A stretch of DNA of 64,000 nt from Nitrospirales bacterium (GCA_031315865.1 JALDRJ010000002.1:3710742-3774741), one strand, 5' to 3'. Counted from the first letter of the stretch, positions 52,155 through 61,932 are shown. Program-made: numbers and translations. The notes: generated by a model from the sequence alone, not told the origin.

Positions 52155-53942
52155 TTACAGAGAGGCTACACTCTTAGGAAAGACGCACGAAGAAACGAGA
52201 GGCGATAATTCGCTCCAATTTCCCCGTTTCAGAAAATCTTCGCGTGCTCGAGAACGCGACAACTTTCCAGATGACGTGCGTGGTAAGGTGCGAGGAGGAA
52301 TCAATTCGACAAAACACTCGATTCCAATTTCTTTATAAATGATCGGCTTCAATTCTTCGATGAGAAGCTCACGTTTAACTGTATCGGACTCTCGGCATTG
52401 AATCACCACCACAGCACGCTCTTCACCGTTCGGCCCTTCCACAGAAAAGGCCGAGGCATCCCCGGGACGAACTCCAACCAATCCTTCAGCCAAATACTCG
52501 ATATCTTGCGGCCAGATATTTTTTCCATTGATGATGATCAAATCCTTTTGACGTCCGATAATCACGAGGCTTTCTCCGATCCGGTAACCGATATCACCGG
52601 TATTCAGCCACCCATCAGCGGAGAGCACTTCACTCGTCGTATGGGGATCACCAAAATATCCAGTCATGACTCCAGGACTTTTCACGTAGATCACACCTGC
52701 ACGACGCTCAGGGAGTACTTCCCCAAATTCATCACGGACCTCCACTTCACAGTCTGGAATCGGATTCCCACAGTTCACAAATCGATTGCCGCGCACGGCT
52801 AACGGGTCAGCCAGACTCTCTTCAAGAGGAACGGCTTCGTGAAATTCTGATAAGTGCTCGCCATCCACATGGTCGACAACCAGGCCTTGGTCAAGCGGCG
52901 CAAAGCTGATAGCTAAGGAGCATTCTGCCATGCCATAACAGGCCACGAAAGCCTTCTTGTTGAATCCACTGGGCTCAAGGGCCAGCGCAAACTGTAAGAG
53001 GGACTCACTTCGGACCGTCTCAGCACCAACTCCCGCTACCCGCCAATGAGACAAGTCAAATTGATCCCGGTCACGCTCGGCCAGTCTCCGCAAACATAGC
53101 TCGAACCCAAACGAAGGACTAAAGGAAATCGTGGCGCGGCTTTGCGTCATGAGATTCAGCCATTGCCGTGGCCGCATGGCAAAGTCACGGGTACTGAGAT
53201 AATCAACAGAGAGTTGAGAGGCCAATGGCCCCAACACGAATCCAACCAACCCCATGTCATGATAGAAAGGCAACCAGGAGACACATCGATCGCCTGATCT
53301 TACCTGCAAGCCGTGCTGTATGATCCCGGAAAGATTACTGAGGACGGCCTCTTGGGTAATTTCAACGCCTCGCGGCCACCGCGTGCTTCCAGACGTGAAT
53401 TGAATATAAGCGAGCTCGGAAGGTCCCAGTGGTCGCAATTCGGTTGAAACCTCTGGAAGACTTGCGAATACATCCGCTCCGCCTTGAATTTGCAAATCCA
53501 GACCCTGGGAAGCTTCCGTCAAAAAGGGCACAATCTCTTCTGGAGCCATCGCAGCCGAAGCCTTGCAGGTCTTCAATAAACGATTCAGCTGTTTCACGTA
53601 CGCTTCATGACCACCCAAGTGTATAGAGACTGGCAACGGGACTGGAACCAACCCGGCAAATTGACACGCAAAGAAGAAACGCAAGAAATCAGGAGTCGTG
53701 TCAGCAACGAGTGCAACCCGAGCTCCACGCGGCAAGCCAAGCGAAAGCAACCGTTTAGCCAGGCTAGAGGCCTGGGTATAGAGGTCCTTGTAGGACAAGG
53801 CAGCTGAGAGCCGTCCTTTACTCGTATAAAAATTACACCCAGTTTCTCCACGAGCCGCATACTCAAGAGCTTGCGAGAGACTTAGAAAATTGCCTGGACG
53901 TAATGGAACTCTACTCTCAGTCGGGGTTGCAACGCATTCCAT
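52155..53942 (-). CDS. aasR: Fatty acyl-AMP ligase/acyl-ACP synthetase (AasR-like)
   Basis: A 595-residue member of the adenylate-forming family. The core A3 motif is YIQFTSGSTRWPRGVEIT, followed by WLPFYHDMGLVGFVLGPL and NTGDIGYRIGESLVIIGRQKD with a C-terminal GKLSRSRAREDF Lys. The HDMGL segment is typical of fatty acyl-AMP ligases, which load an ACP instead of CoA. I start at 53942, preceded by GGGAGA eight bases upstream; the ATG at 53975 lacks a signal. It is the first gene of the operon with cerR, acp and spt, so it should supply the acyl-ACP. Confidence 0.88.
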   Translation of the reverse strand: MECVATPTESRVPLRPGNFLSLSQALEYAARGETGCNFYTSKGRLSAALSYKDLYTQASSLAKRLLSLGLPRGARVALVADTTPDFLRFFFACQFAGLVPVPLPVSIHLGGHEAYVKQLNRLLKTCKASAAMAPEEIVPFLTEASQGLDLQIQGGADVFASLPEVSTELRPLGPSELAYIQFTSGSTRWPRGVEITQEAVLSNLSGIIQHGLQVRSGDRCVSWLPFYHDMGLVGFVLGPLASQLSVDYLSTRDFAMRPRQWLNLMTQSRATISFSPSFGFELCLRRLAERDRDQFDLSHWRVAGVGAETVRSESLLQFALALEPSGFNKKAFVACYGMAECSLAISFAPLDQGLVVDHVDGEHLSEFHEAVPLEESLADPLAVRGNRFVNCGNPIPDCEVEVRDEFGEVLPERRAGVIYVKSPGVMTGYFGDPHTTSEVLSADGWLNTGDIGYRIGESLVIIGRQKDLIIINGKNIWPQDIEYLAEGLVGVRPGDASAFSVEGPNGEERAVVVIQCRESDTVKRELLIEELKPIIYKEIGIECFVELIPPRTLPRTSSGKLSRSRAREDFLKRGNWSELSPLVSSCVFPKSVASL

Positions 53943-54255
53943 TAATTGTTCTCCCTGGTCACCTGCTGATTTCATAAGCTAATGAAACTAGAGCGGTTTA
54001 TATTGACCACCATTATTTTTTAGAACTATCTAGCAAAACTACCTAAAAAAAGCATCACAAAAAACTTTGCGCACAACTACACACAACATAGCTCGGGGAA
54101 ACATAGGCAATATATATACCAAAAAACGCCAGTATCTTTATTCGATTTTACGGTTATTTTTTCTATATTTTTCACCATCTTACTTTTACTATGTGGCTAA
54201 ACTACAACTCGAATGAGTCTATTTCAACACACTCAGAATCGTTCCTCGACGATTG
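53943..54255. promoter_or_regulatory. AT-rich leader/promoter region of the ceramide operon
   Basis: About 310 bases, markedly richer in A and T than the flanks, with runs such as CTAAAAAAAG and TATATATAC. The operon reads leftward from its left margin, so its promoter should lie here. No ORF is convincing. I cannot place a specific -10/-35 pair with confidence. AT-rich promoter DNA of this kind often binds nucleoid proteins. Confidence 0.4.
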
Positions 54256-54675
54256 CTACTCCTTGAGCTTCGACAAAATGTGAGAATTCAATTCACTCGT
54301 CGTAACGTTCACCTGTTTCAGATCAGGAGGCCCTGGCCACCCATGGTCAGTAAATTGGTGGCCATCGAATGTCTGTGGAGACGAGTATCGTGGAAACACG
54401 TGAAAATGGACGTCAGGGTCAACCATCATTAACATCAAATAATTGATCTTTTCATAAGCAAACGCGTGAGACAGTTGAGTTTCAACGAACTGCGTCACCT
54501 GACGTAACTCAATGTACGCTTCCGGGCTGAGCTTCGAAAACGACAGGGCTTGTTCGGTACTCACAATCACCAACGCTCCAAGAGTCACTTGTTGTGGACG
54601 CAACAAGACCACCCACCTCTCGAATGCCTTGATACGGGTTTCAGGGTCACCAAACTTTTTTAACGTCGCGTTCAT
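54256..54675 (-). CDS. HIT-family protein (nucleotide hydrolase/transferase)
   Basis: A 139-residue HIT-fold protein. The catalytic region reads DVHFHVFPRY, with two of the three histidines of HxHxH and Phe in the third place, a variant seen in some HIT branches. The N-terminus has VVLLRPQQVTLGALVIV. It would bind or hydrolyse a nucleotide derivative. It lies upstream of the ceramide operon on the same strand, but the AT-rich gap makes co-transcription doubtful. The link to sphingolipids is speculative. Confidence 0.78.
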   Translation of the reverse strand: MNATLKKFGDPETRIKAFERWVVLLRPQQVTLGALVIVSTEQALSFSKLSPEAYIELRQVTQFVETQLSHAFAYEKINYLMLMMVDPDVHFHVFPRYSSPQTFDGHQFTDHGWPGPPDLKQVNVTTSELNSHILSKLKE

Positions 54676-54880
54676 GCCGTTGTTCCTGGCTTTGTACTCA
54701 TAACACTTTTGGACAGTCTGAGGAAATTACCATATGATGAGAAAGATCCTCTTTATTCTGACGAGCAAGGCCTCCGACTTCAGCTGGAAGGGATATTGCT
54801 TGAGTTCATTTTCAGCGCTCCCTATAATCCCGGCCTATGACTCCGGATTGAATATCAATCTTTGACAAAAAAGTAAAGCC

Positions 54881-55624
54881 ATGAATGGGATCAAAAGCTT
54901 TTGGCGTCAACGCACGCACTACCTGGACCGAATGACTCTGCGTGAACTCATCATCGCCTACTTTCAATACCCTGCAGTCATAGCCTATATCCTCCTTCTC
55001 TTTCCAAGCACCTATATGGCCGTAGTGCCAGCAACACCGTCGGAACCCACGTCATGGCCACTTCTCCTGCTCTCGGCAATAACAGCAATCCTTGTCTACC
55101 CTGCCGTGTGGTATCTTTTACATCGTTATGTCTTACACGGACAATTTCTCTATCGTTCCCCGTTCACGGCAGCATTATGGAAACGGATACATTACGACCA
55201 CCACCAAGATCCCAATAACCTTCGCGTACTCTTCGGAGCACTTTATACCACCCTTCCAACCGTCGCGATCGTCACCCTCTCGGTCGGAAATGTGATAGCC
55301 GGCTACCAAGGGGCCGCCGCCGCCTTTGCCGCCGGCTTGGGAACGACGCTCGTGTATGAATTCTGCCACTGCATTCAACACCTCCATTACGTCCCCAAAC
55401 TTCAATTTCTTCGAAAAATTAAGCGGCTTCACTTGCTGCATCATTTCCACAATGAACAGGGCAACTACGGAATCACAAACTATTTTTGGGATAAAATCTT
55501 TCACACATTTTATGGCCAGTCGAGCGATGTCCCGACGAGTCCAACCGTCTTCAACCTGGGCTATGCGGAACAAGAGACCGAGCGTTATCCCTGGGTCGCA
55601 CAACTTTCTAAGACCGCGCAGTAG
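54881..55624 (+). CDS. Fatty acid hydroxylase/sterol desaturase-family protein
   Basis: A 247-residue integral membrane di-iron oxygenase. It has four or more hydrophobic helices and the histidine clusters LLHRYVLHG, RIHYDHHQDP, EFCHCIQHLHY and LHLLHHFHNEQGNYG, then NYFWDKIFHTFYG, matching the HxxxH/HxxHH pattern of the family. Members hydroxylate sphingolipid chains, sterols or carotenoids. Lying between the ceramide operon and the ceramide synthase gene, hydroxylation of the long-chain base or its acyl chain is the natural guess. It is divergent from the HIT gene. Confidence 0.85.
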   Translation: MNGIKSFWRQRTHYLDRMTLRELIIAYFQYPAVIAYILLLFPSTYMAVVPATPSEPTSWPLLLLSAITAILVYPAVWYLLHRYVLHGQFLYRSPFTAALWKRIHYDHHQDPNNLRVLFGALYTTLPTVAIVTLSVGNVIAGYQGAAAAFAAGLGTTLVYEFCHCIQHLHYVPKLQFLRKIKRLHLLHHFHNEQGNYGITNYFWDKIFHTFYGQSSDVPTSPTVFNLGYAEQETERYPWVAQLSKTAQ

Positions 55625-55715
55625 CGAATTTCCCGACTGACGCACGACAAACCACTCAGGCGCTCCGTTCACCTTCGGAACTCAATCTCCGGGCACACAA
55701 CGCCACCAAACACCA

Positions 55716-56861
55716 TTGACGCACTCCTCATCGACCATACAGATCCGGCCTGCCATCCAGAAACAAGAGATAGCCACTTTTATTCGTGTGCCATGGTCTA
55801 TCTACCGCGATGATCCATGCTGGGTTCCCCCCTTGCTGATAGAACGCACTCAGCATCTCTCCAAGAACAATCCGTACTTTTCTCATGCCGAAGTTCAATG
55901 CTGGACGGCGTACCGCAACCACCAACCGGTCGGTCGCATCAGCGCACAGATCGATGCGTTTCACCAAACTCGCTACCACGACCATGCGGGGTTTTTCGGA
56001 ATGCTTGAAGCCAAACCGGACATCCAAATTTTTCGTGAACTACTCGGCACGGCGGAACAATGGTTACGGGAGAGGGGCATGCGAAGAATCCTGGGGCCTT
56101 TCAACCTTTCAATCAATCAAGAGTGTGGGCTGCTCATCGATGGATTTCATACACCCCCAATGGTCATGATGGGTCATGCGCCCCCCTACTATCGCCAGCT
56201 TCTTGAAGCGAATGGGTATCAAAAAGCCAAAGACTTATTCGCCTATCATATCGATCTCAACTTCAACATCCCGCCTGTGATTCAAAAGGCTATTCGCAAA
56301 GCGGAATCATCGGTCACGTTCCGTTCCCTACGTCGATCGGACTTCCAACAGGAACTTCGGACGATCCAAGACATTTTCGAAGATGCATGGTCCGGCAATT
56401 GGGGATTTATCCCTTTTTCGACTGAAGAGTTTGCGGCAATCGGACGCGAAATGCGGTTGTTGGTCCCCGACAGTTTCGTCCAAATCGCTGAGGTCGACGG
56501 AACCCCGGAAGCCATGCTCGTGGCATTTCCTAACATCAATGACTTGATTCGCGACCTTCAGGGAAAGTTGTGGCCCGTGGGATGGCTCAAGTTTCTCTGG
56601 CGATTGAAAGTTTCATTGCCTCGAACAGCCCGAGTCGCGTTAATGGGGGTGAGAAAACGCTATCACGGCACGCCGCTAGGCGCGGTGTTAGCATTTGGCA
56701 TGATTGATTCTGTTCGTCAGGCCGGGCGTACACGTCGTATAGAGCACGTGGAATTATCATGGATTCTGGAAGATAACGTCGGAATGCGAAATATGTTGCA
56801 TGCGATTGGATGCGCCCCGTACAAAACCTATCGTATTTTCGAAAAAGACCTGATCTCATAA
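55716..56861 (+). CDS. GNAT-type bacterial ceramide synthase-like protein
   Basis: A 381-residue protein with two GNAT-like halves. The first (to about 190) has WVPPLLIERTQHLSKNNPYF and a conserved RRILGPFNLSINQECGLLIDG; the second has ELSWILEDNVGMRNMLHAIG, typical of a GNAT acyl-CoA-binding region. In layout it matches the protein shown in Caulobacter to N-acylate the long-chain base (bacterial ceramide synthase, GNAT fold). The start is a TTG at 55716 with no strong ribosome binding site, so it may lie a little further in. It follows the hydroxylase gene by 91 bases. Function is inferred from architecture and neighbourhood. Confidence 0.72.
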   Translation: MTHSSSTIQIRPAIQKQEIATFIRVPWSIYRDDPCWVPPLLIERTQHLSKNNPYFSHAEVQCWTAYRNHQPVGRISAQIDAFHQTRYHDHAGFFGMLEAKPDIQIFRELLGTAEQWLRERGMRRILGPFNLSINQECGLLIDGFHTPPMVMMGHAPPYYRQLLEANGYQKAKDLFAYHIDLNFNIPPVIQKAIRKAESSVTFRSLRRSDFQQELRTIQDIFEDAWSGNWGFIPFSTEEFAAIGREMRLLVPDSFVQIAEVDGTPEAMLVAFPNINDLIRDLQGKLWPVGWLKFLWRLKVSLPRTARVALMGVRKRYHGTPLGAVLAFGMIDSVRQAGRTRRIEHVELSWILEDNVGMRNMLHAIGCAPYKTYRIFEKDLIS

Positions 56862-56945
56862 AGAGGACTTGTGACGCAGCGCCCATTTCATATTCTAGAT
56901 ATTCTAGAAACTCAACAATCATTGAAAAGAACGGTCTGAAGACGA

Positions 56946-57755
56946 ATGGTTCCAATCCATCATCCAACATTTACGGCCATCGTGCTCGCCGGTAGCCGTG
57001 CATCTCATGACTTCGTGGCGGAAAAAAGCGGAGTCGCATGCAAGGCTTTGGCGCACATCAACGGTACGCCTATGGTGATCCGTGTGCTGGAGGCACTTCA
57101 ACAAGCTGAAACCATCTCCCACCGCATCCTCTGCGGCCCGAGTTGGTCGATCATTGAAGAAACACCCGCATTGCACACGCGCATTGACTCCAAAGCAATT
57201 GATTGGGTGGCGCCGCAGAGCTCTCCGAGTACCAGCGCCGCCTCTACCTTAACCTCCATACCTGAAGAGACGAAGGTTCTGCTCACGACCGCAGACCACG
57301 CTCTGCTCACCAGGGAAACGATCGACTTTTTCTGTACCGAATCGCTAGCCAGCCAAAGTGACGTGACCGTCGGGCTTGTCCCCTATTCCATCGTCCAGGA
57401 AGCCTTTCCTCAATCCAAGCGGACCGTCATGAAATTTCGGGATCAAGGTTATTGCGGGTGCAATCTATTCGCATTTCTCACACCGAAAGGCCGGGCCATA
57501 GCCACTTTTTGGCAACAGGTTGAGAAAGAACGCAAAAGACCGATTCGCCTTATCAGGATGCTGGGATGGGGTGCCGTCCTCCGATATCTGACAGGTCGTC
57601 TCTCGTTGCATCAAGGGCTGGCAATGCTCTCCAAACAATTGGGCATGACCATATCCCCTGTTCTCCTTCCCTTTCCACGGGCAGCGATTGACGTTGACAC
57701 AGTCGCAGACCTGGAACTCGTCCAACGCCTCGCACAGGAACAGGCATCACCATGA
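56946..57755 (+). CDS. MobA-like NTP transferase
   Basis: A 269-residue nucleotidyltransferase with a GT-A fold. The N-terminal motif is AIVLAGSRAS...KSGVACKALAHINGTPMVIRVLEAL, with the signature TTADHALLTRETIDFF as the metal-binding region. It resembles the MobA/CTP-transferase group that activates alcohol phosphates or polyol phosphates rather than molybdopterin. It is on the same strand 85 bases after the ceramide synthase gene and could make the CDP- or GTP-activated head group for the lipid. The substrate is unknown. Confidence 0.78.
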   Translation: MVPIHHPTFTAIVLAGSRASHDFVAEKSGVACKALAHINGTPMVIRVLEALQQAETISHRILCGPSWSIIEETPALHTRIDSKAIDWVAPQSSPSTSAASTLTSIPEETKVLLTTADHALLTRETIDFFCTESLASQSDVTVGLVPYSIVQEAFPQSKRTVMKFRDQGYCGCNLFAFLTPKGRAIATFWQQVEKERKRPIRLIRMLGWGAVLRYLTGRLSLHQGLAMLSKQLGMTISPVLLPFPRAAIDVDTVADLELVQRLAQEQASP

Positions 57756-57793
57756 TGGAACGGCTCTCGAACACAAGGCTTGTGAAAAAGAGG

Positions 57794-58525
57794 TCAACGA
57801 GAGGGGAAACGTTCGGCGAGTGTATGGGCATAATCGAGATCAGCTGGACTGTCGATCTCTCCCCACCCGAGACCATTGATCGCACAGGTCCAGACCTGCC
57901 CTTGCTGCGCCAGTTCGTCGACGATCGATAAATACCACTTCTTCAACGACTCAGGCCGCCGAAGAGCACGTTCAACCGCCTGACGAAACAGGGACGGGCC
58001 TTCATCGCGAAACGCCATCATTCCGATCGATTCACCATGCGTTTCATGAATGGGAATCGTTTTGCCGACTTTGGCCAGTCTAGTCCCGTCAAGAATGACC
58101 TTCATGTCATCGGCATCATACGTCGGTTTGGAGTCAGTGACTAACGTGACAGGCTGAACCGGAGAAGATAACAATCGCCGGGGGATGGCCGACTCAAACA
58201 GCGTATCGCCGTTCAGAAGAACAAAATCATCCAGCATCTCATGACGAGCCACCCAGCAACTTCCTAAATTATCCGCCACAGCGTAAAATGGATTATAAAC
58301 CGTGCGAACCCAATCATCGTGGCCGCGTTGTTTCAGATGATCTTCGACTTTATCGGCTCCATATCCGACGATCACTACCACTTGGTCAATTCCACTGCTC
58401 TGTAGTTCGTGCAGTTGCCACTCAAGAACCGACCTTTCGCCAACCTGCAACAAACATTTCGGAGTGTCTGCCGTGAGAGGCAATAAACGTCGTCCCTGTC
58501 CAGCGCTTAAAATGATGGTTTTCAT
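57794..58525 (-). CDS. Sugar/phosphocholine-type nucleotidyltransferase
   Basis: A 243-residue nucleotidyltransferase. IILSAGQGRRLLPLTADTPK is the NTP-binding motif; NPFYAVADNLGSCWVAR and FVLLNGDTLFE mark the LicC/phosphocholine or inositol-phosphate cytidylyltransferase group. WGEIDSPADLDYAHTLAERF closes it. It would activate a phospho-alcohol as CDP for head-group transfer. It is convergent with the MobA-like gene. Together with the CDP-alcohol transferase at 62105 it suggests a CDP-linked lipid head group. The specific alcohol is not determinable. Confidence 0.83.
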   Translation of the reverse strand: MKTIILSAGQGRRLLPLTADTPKCLLQVGERSVLEWQLHELQSSGIDQVVVIVGYGADKVEDHLKQRGHDDWVRTVYNPFYAVADNLGSCWVARHEMLDDFVLLNGDTLFESAIPRRLLSSPVQPVTLVTDSKPTYDADDMKVILDGTRLAKVGKTIPIHETHGESIGMMAFRDEGPSLFRQAVERALRRPESLKKWYLSIVDELAQQGQVWTCAINGLGWGEIDSPADLDYAHTLAERFPSR

Positions 58526-58769
58526 TGGTTCCTACTTGAAGATGATCCTTGAGACGTTTAGTTCTAACACATTTGCGTCTGACTTTCGAATTTTCCGGTC
58601 AACTTCGTCATGGACAAAACTCGTCCGTTCACGTGGTAGAAAAAGACGCACAACCATTACGTTGGCTCATCCGACACTCGATGCAAGAACATGACTGGTC
58701 ATGTAAGATGACGAAGAAATAACCACGAAGCGAAAGGCTTGACTAGCACCGACGGACAATCTCATCCTC

Positions 58770-59870
58770 ATGATGTTACTTGAACGATATCTCACGAAAG
58801 AAATCGCGAAGCCGTTCTTCGTGATCTGCAGCCTTCTCGTCCTAATGTTCGTGAGCTTTAACTGGGTACGGTTCTTGGGACGTGCGGTTGACGCTCAACT
58901 GCCCACGAACATGATCTTCACACTTATCATGTTTAAGGTCATCATTGCCCTCGAAGTGTTGCTCCCCGTCGCCATGCTCTTATCCATCGTTCTGGCACTT
59001 GGTCGCCTGTCCATGGAATCGGAAGTCACGGCCTTATCAGCTTGCGGGGTCAGTCCTCTGAAAATCGTCAAAGTCGTCTTTGGCTTGGCTCTCGTTCTAG
59101 CTGGCATCGTCAGTGCGCTCTCGTTATTCATTCGGCCTTGGGCTTATCAGCAAAGTTACGATCTCGAAGCGAAGGCAGACACCGGCTTCCGCATTTCAGA
59201 CCTTGAGGCTGGTCGGTTTTATGAACGAGAAAAAAATGGCGGGTCTTTGGTGCTGTTCATGCAAAAGATTGATCAAACCGCAGGCATCATGAAACACGTG
59301 TTCGTACAAACAGAAAAGAATGGCAATATACGCATTCTCTCGGCGAAAGAGGCTCGCGAACGTTTTGACCACGGAATCGGAAAGATCGTCCCCGTCTTGA
59401 TCGATGGCTATGAATACAAATTGTCACGACAAGCAGGCATCGATCGCATCACGGAATTCCAGGAACTCACCCTATATCCCGATGATCCCAAACCGCCATA
59501 CTATACACGAAAAGCTGCTTCGAATTCACGATTGATTGCGTCTTCCAGCCCCAAAGAGATCGCAGAATTCCAGTGGAGACTTTCGACGGGCCCCTCGACC
59601 CTCCTCTTGGCACTCCTGGGAATCCCATTGAGCCGTGCCACCCCTCGTCAAGGGAAATATGCCAAAATATTCGTGGCAATCGTAGCATTCGCGGTTTATT
59701 ACAACTTAGGAGCCATGGCTAAAACTTGGGTGGAACAAGGATTGGTTAATCCGACGTTTCCGGGAATTTGGTGGGTCAACGGGCTTCTGCTTGTCGCTCT
59801 GGGCATTGCCTATTGGCCAAAATCTCTCTTCCGACACATGCGACTGGGGAAAGTATCCGTTTCGCTCTAG
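58770..59870 (+). CDS. lptF: LPS export permease LptF (YjgP/YjgQ family)
   Basis: A 366-residue inner-membrane permease of the Lpt ABC transporter, with membrane helices at both ends (FFVICSLLVLMFVSFNWV and the last about 100 residues) flanking a periplasmic beta-jellyroll domain. The N-terminus MLLERYLTKEIAKPF and TALSACGVSPLKIVKVV are typical. It works with LptG and an LptB ATPase. The lptB gene is not in the window. It begins a + strand pair, and the next gene starts 53 bases later from ATG 59923. Confidence 0.9.
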   Translation: MMLLERYLTKEIAKPFFVICSLLVLMFVSFNWVRFLGRAVDAQLPTNMIFTLIMFKVIIALEVLLPVAMLLSIVLALGRLSMESEVTALSACGVSPLKIVKVVFGLALVLAGIVSALSLFIRPWAYQQSYDLEAKADTGFRISDLEAGRFYEREKNGGSLVLFMQKIDQTAGIMKHVFVQTEKNGNIRILSAKEARERFDHGIGKIVPVLIDGYEYKLSRQAGIDRITEFQELTLYPDDPKPPYYTRKAASNSRLIASSSPKEIAEFQWRLSTGPSTLLLALLGIPLSRATPRQGKYAKIFVAIVAFAVYYNLGAMAKTWVEQGLVNPTFPGIWWVNGLLLVALGIAYWPKSLFRHMRLGKVSVSL

Positions 59871-59922
59871 TGCTCACCCACGCCTACGATTCAATGAATC
59901 AGTTGCCTATCCCGATCTCAGC

Positions 59923-60990
59923 ATGAACATCCTCGATCGTTACATCGCGACTTCGGTGCTCACCAGCTATGGACTCATCCTCTTGCTATTTTCGACAATC
60001 TTCAGTTTTTTCATCTTTTCCGACGAACTCGATCAGGTGGGCACCGGCGTCTATTCACTCCAACATGCCTTCACTCATGTGCTCTTGACCGTCCCAGGTC
60101 GCATGATCGATCTCGCGCCGATTACCGCGTTACTCGGCAGCATTATCGGATTGGGTGCCCTTGCCAATCATCAAGAACTCATCGCGATGCAAGCCGCTGG
60201 AGTCTCCACCATCCGCATCGCCTGGTCGGTCTTAAGAGTCGGGATCCTGTTCATGATCATGATCGTGGTTCTCGAGGAATTCATTCATCCCCCTCTGGCG
60301 CATTATGCACACAACAAACGGGCAATAGCTCTAGCTGACTCTCAAACTCTCCAGAGTGAAGATGGGTTTTGGTTCCACGACGCGTCGCGGTTCATTAAAA
60401 TTGGCGAACTTCGATACGGTAAGCTTCCTGAAAACATCGATGTGTACGAGTTTGACGCCCAAGGCAAGTTACACATTTTCACTCATGCCAGTATGGCCGA
60501 CATTGTCTCCCCCAACCAATGGATACTCCGGGATGTTGATCAAAAAATTATCGATAGCCAAGGCATTACATCCAAGCATCTGCCTGAATTGATATGGGAT
60601 TCATTCTTGAGCAAGAACCAGGTAGGAATTTTCTCGACGCCTCCTGACATGTTTTCCCTGACCCAGCTTGCTTCCTACTTGCGCTACTCGCGAGAACATG
60701 GAAAGAATTCTAAACGCCTCGAACTCGTGTTCTGGCAAAAAATCGCGATGCCCTTTACCTCGGGGGCAATGGTCCTCCTCGCCATTCCTTTCATATTCGG
60801 TCCGCTGCGATCGTCGACGACTGGCAAACGGATCCTGATCGGATCCGGCATAGCCATCGCCTTTCACTTTGGCAGTCAAATACTGGGACAGGTGGGACTT
60901 CTTTGGGAATTCGACCCGATTCTCACCACCTTTGCCCCCACGTTCATCCTTACGGGTATCGCCGCGTGGCTCTGGTCACACAAAAGTTAA
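59923..60990 (+). CDS. lptG: LPS export permease LptG (YjgP/YjgQ family)
   Basis: A 355-residue partner of LptF. It starts MNILDRYIATSVLTSYG at 59923; the open frame before it (from 59791) overlaps lptF and looks untranslated. Membrane helices lie near 15-35, 60-80, 100-120 and three at the C-terminus (SGAMVLLAIPFIFGPL). The motif LANHQELIAMQAAGVSTIRI marks the LptG/F cytoplasmic coupling helix. The start has no strong ribosome binding site and may be coupled to lptF. It is convergent with the metallophosphoesterase gene, four bases apart. Confidence 0.9.
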   Translation: MNILDRYIATSVLTSYGLILLLFSTIFSFFIFSDELDQVGTGVYSLQHAFTHVLLTVPGRMIDLAPITALLGSIIGLGALANHQELIAMQAAGVSTIRIAWSVLRVGILFMIMIVVLEEFIHPPLAHYAHNKRAIALADSQTLQSEDGFWFHDASRFIKIGELRYGKLPENIDVYEFDAQGKLHIFTHASMADIVSPNQWILRDVDQKIIDSQGITSKHLPELIWDSFLSKNQVGIFSTPPDMFSLTQLASYLRYSREHGKNSKRLELVFWQKIAMPFTSGAMVLLAIPFIFGPLRSSTTGKRILIGSGIAIAFHFGSQILGQVGLLWEFDPILTTFAPTFILTGIAAWLWSHKS

Positions 60991-60993
60991 ATC

Positions 60994-61932
60994 TCAGCTC
61001 TGACGGCATTGAATTGTCGGAAAATGGTGGGTTTGCTCAAGGTGAAAGCCCTGATCATCGGGAGAGTAGGTATAAGTATTGAGTACCAGATCGTAGGCTC
61101 CCTGCTCTTCTGTCATGCGAAAGAGATGGTAACAGGCCCGGCGATCGGACGTCTTACCCACGGCCGAAGCCGAGGGAGCACCCACGACCGGTATGCATTG
61201 CGTTGGCCTTGAGAGATAACTGAGCATTGAGCGATGAGCATGGCCATGCAGCACAAGTTCAGCGCCGCAACGAGACAGAACATCCTCTAATTCTCCAACA
61301 TTCGTTAAAGATTTTCGCCAGGAGACCATGCCTGCTAAAGGTGGATGATGGACTAAGACAACTCGAAACAACTTCTGTTCCCCCAATTGATCCAATATTT
61401 CCTGAAGTTTGGTGAGTTGTGCGGCATCAAGACGACCCGTGGCCAAAAACGGGAACGTCGGCTGCGCACTGGATAACCCGATAAAGGCCGCCTTTCCTCG
61501 AAGACGAACACTCGGAAACGCTTCGATAGAACCATTCTGAGAAGCGCTCCTCTTGGGTTCATCAGAAAGCAGATAAGGCGTCCAATGAGCAAAGGTTTCC
61601 TCCCATGGTGTGGGAACATAGGTTTCGTGATTGCCAGGAATAACCGTGACTCGCGAAGCCGGCCCTAAATCCTTGAGCCACTCCTGAACCATTCGAAATT
61701 CTAACGGCAATCCCAGGTGAGTGAGATCACCGGTAATCACAATATGGTCAGGCTCTTTTTGACGTAAATCCTTAATGAGCGCGTTCAAGACCTCCCGACG
61801 ATGTTCTCTGCGGCGATGCTTGCGCCACGACAGGTATCCGAGTATACGCTTATTGAATAAATCTCCAAGATCAATCCCTTCCAATGTGGTCAAATGTGGA
61901 TCGGACAGTTGTGCAAAGGTAAACGTGGTCAT
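60994..61932 (-). CDS. Metallophosphoesterase (calcineurin-like)
   Basis: A 312-residue phosphoesterase. The metal motifs are all present: QLSDPHL near the N-terminus, VITGDLTHLG, IPGNHETY, VLVHHPPLAG and LHGHAHRSML. The family cleaves phosphomonoesters or phosphodiesters such as cyclic nucleotides and lipid-linked diphosphates. A head-group or lipid A-related phosphatase is a guess from location only. It has no signal peptide, so it is cytoplasmic. Confidence 0.88.
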   Translation of the reverse strand: MTTFTFAQLSDPHLTTLEGIDLGDLFNKRILGYLSWRKHRRREHRREVLNALIKDLRQKEPDHIVITGDLTHLGLPLEFRMVQEWLKDLGPASRVTVIPGNHETYVPTPWEETFAHWTPYLLSDEPKRSASQNGSIEAFPSVRLRGKAAFIGLSSAQPTFPFLATGRLDAAQLTKLQEILDQLGEQKLFRVVLVHHPPLAGMVSWRKSLTNVGELEDVLSRCGAELVLHGHAHRSMLSYLSRPTQCIPVVGAPSASAVGKTSDRRACYHLFRMTEEQGAYDLVLNTYTYSPDDQGFHLEQTHHFPTIQCRQS

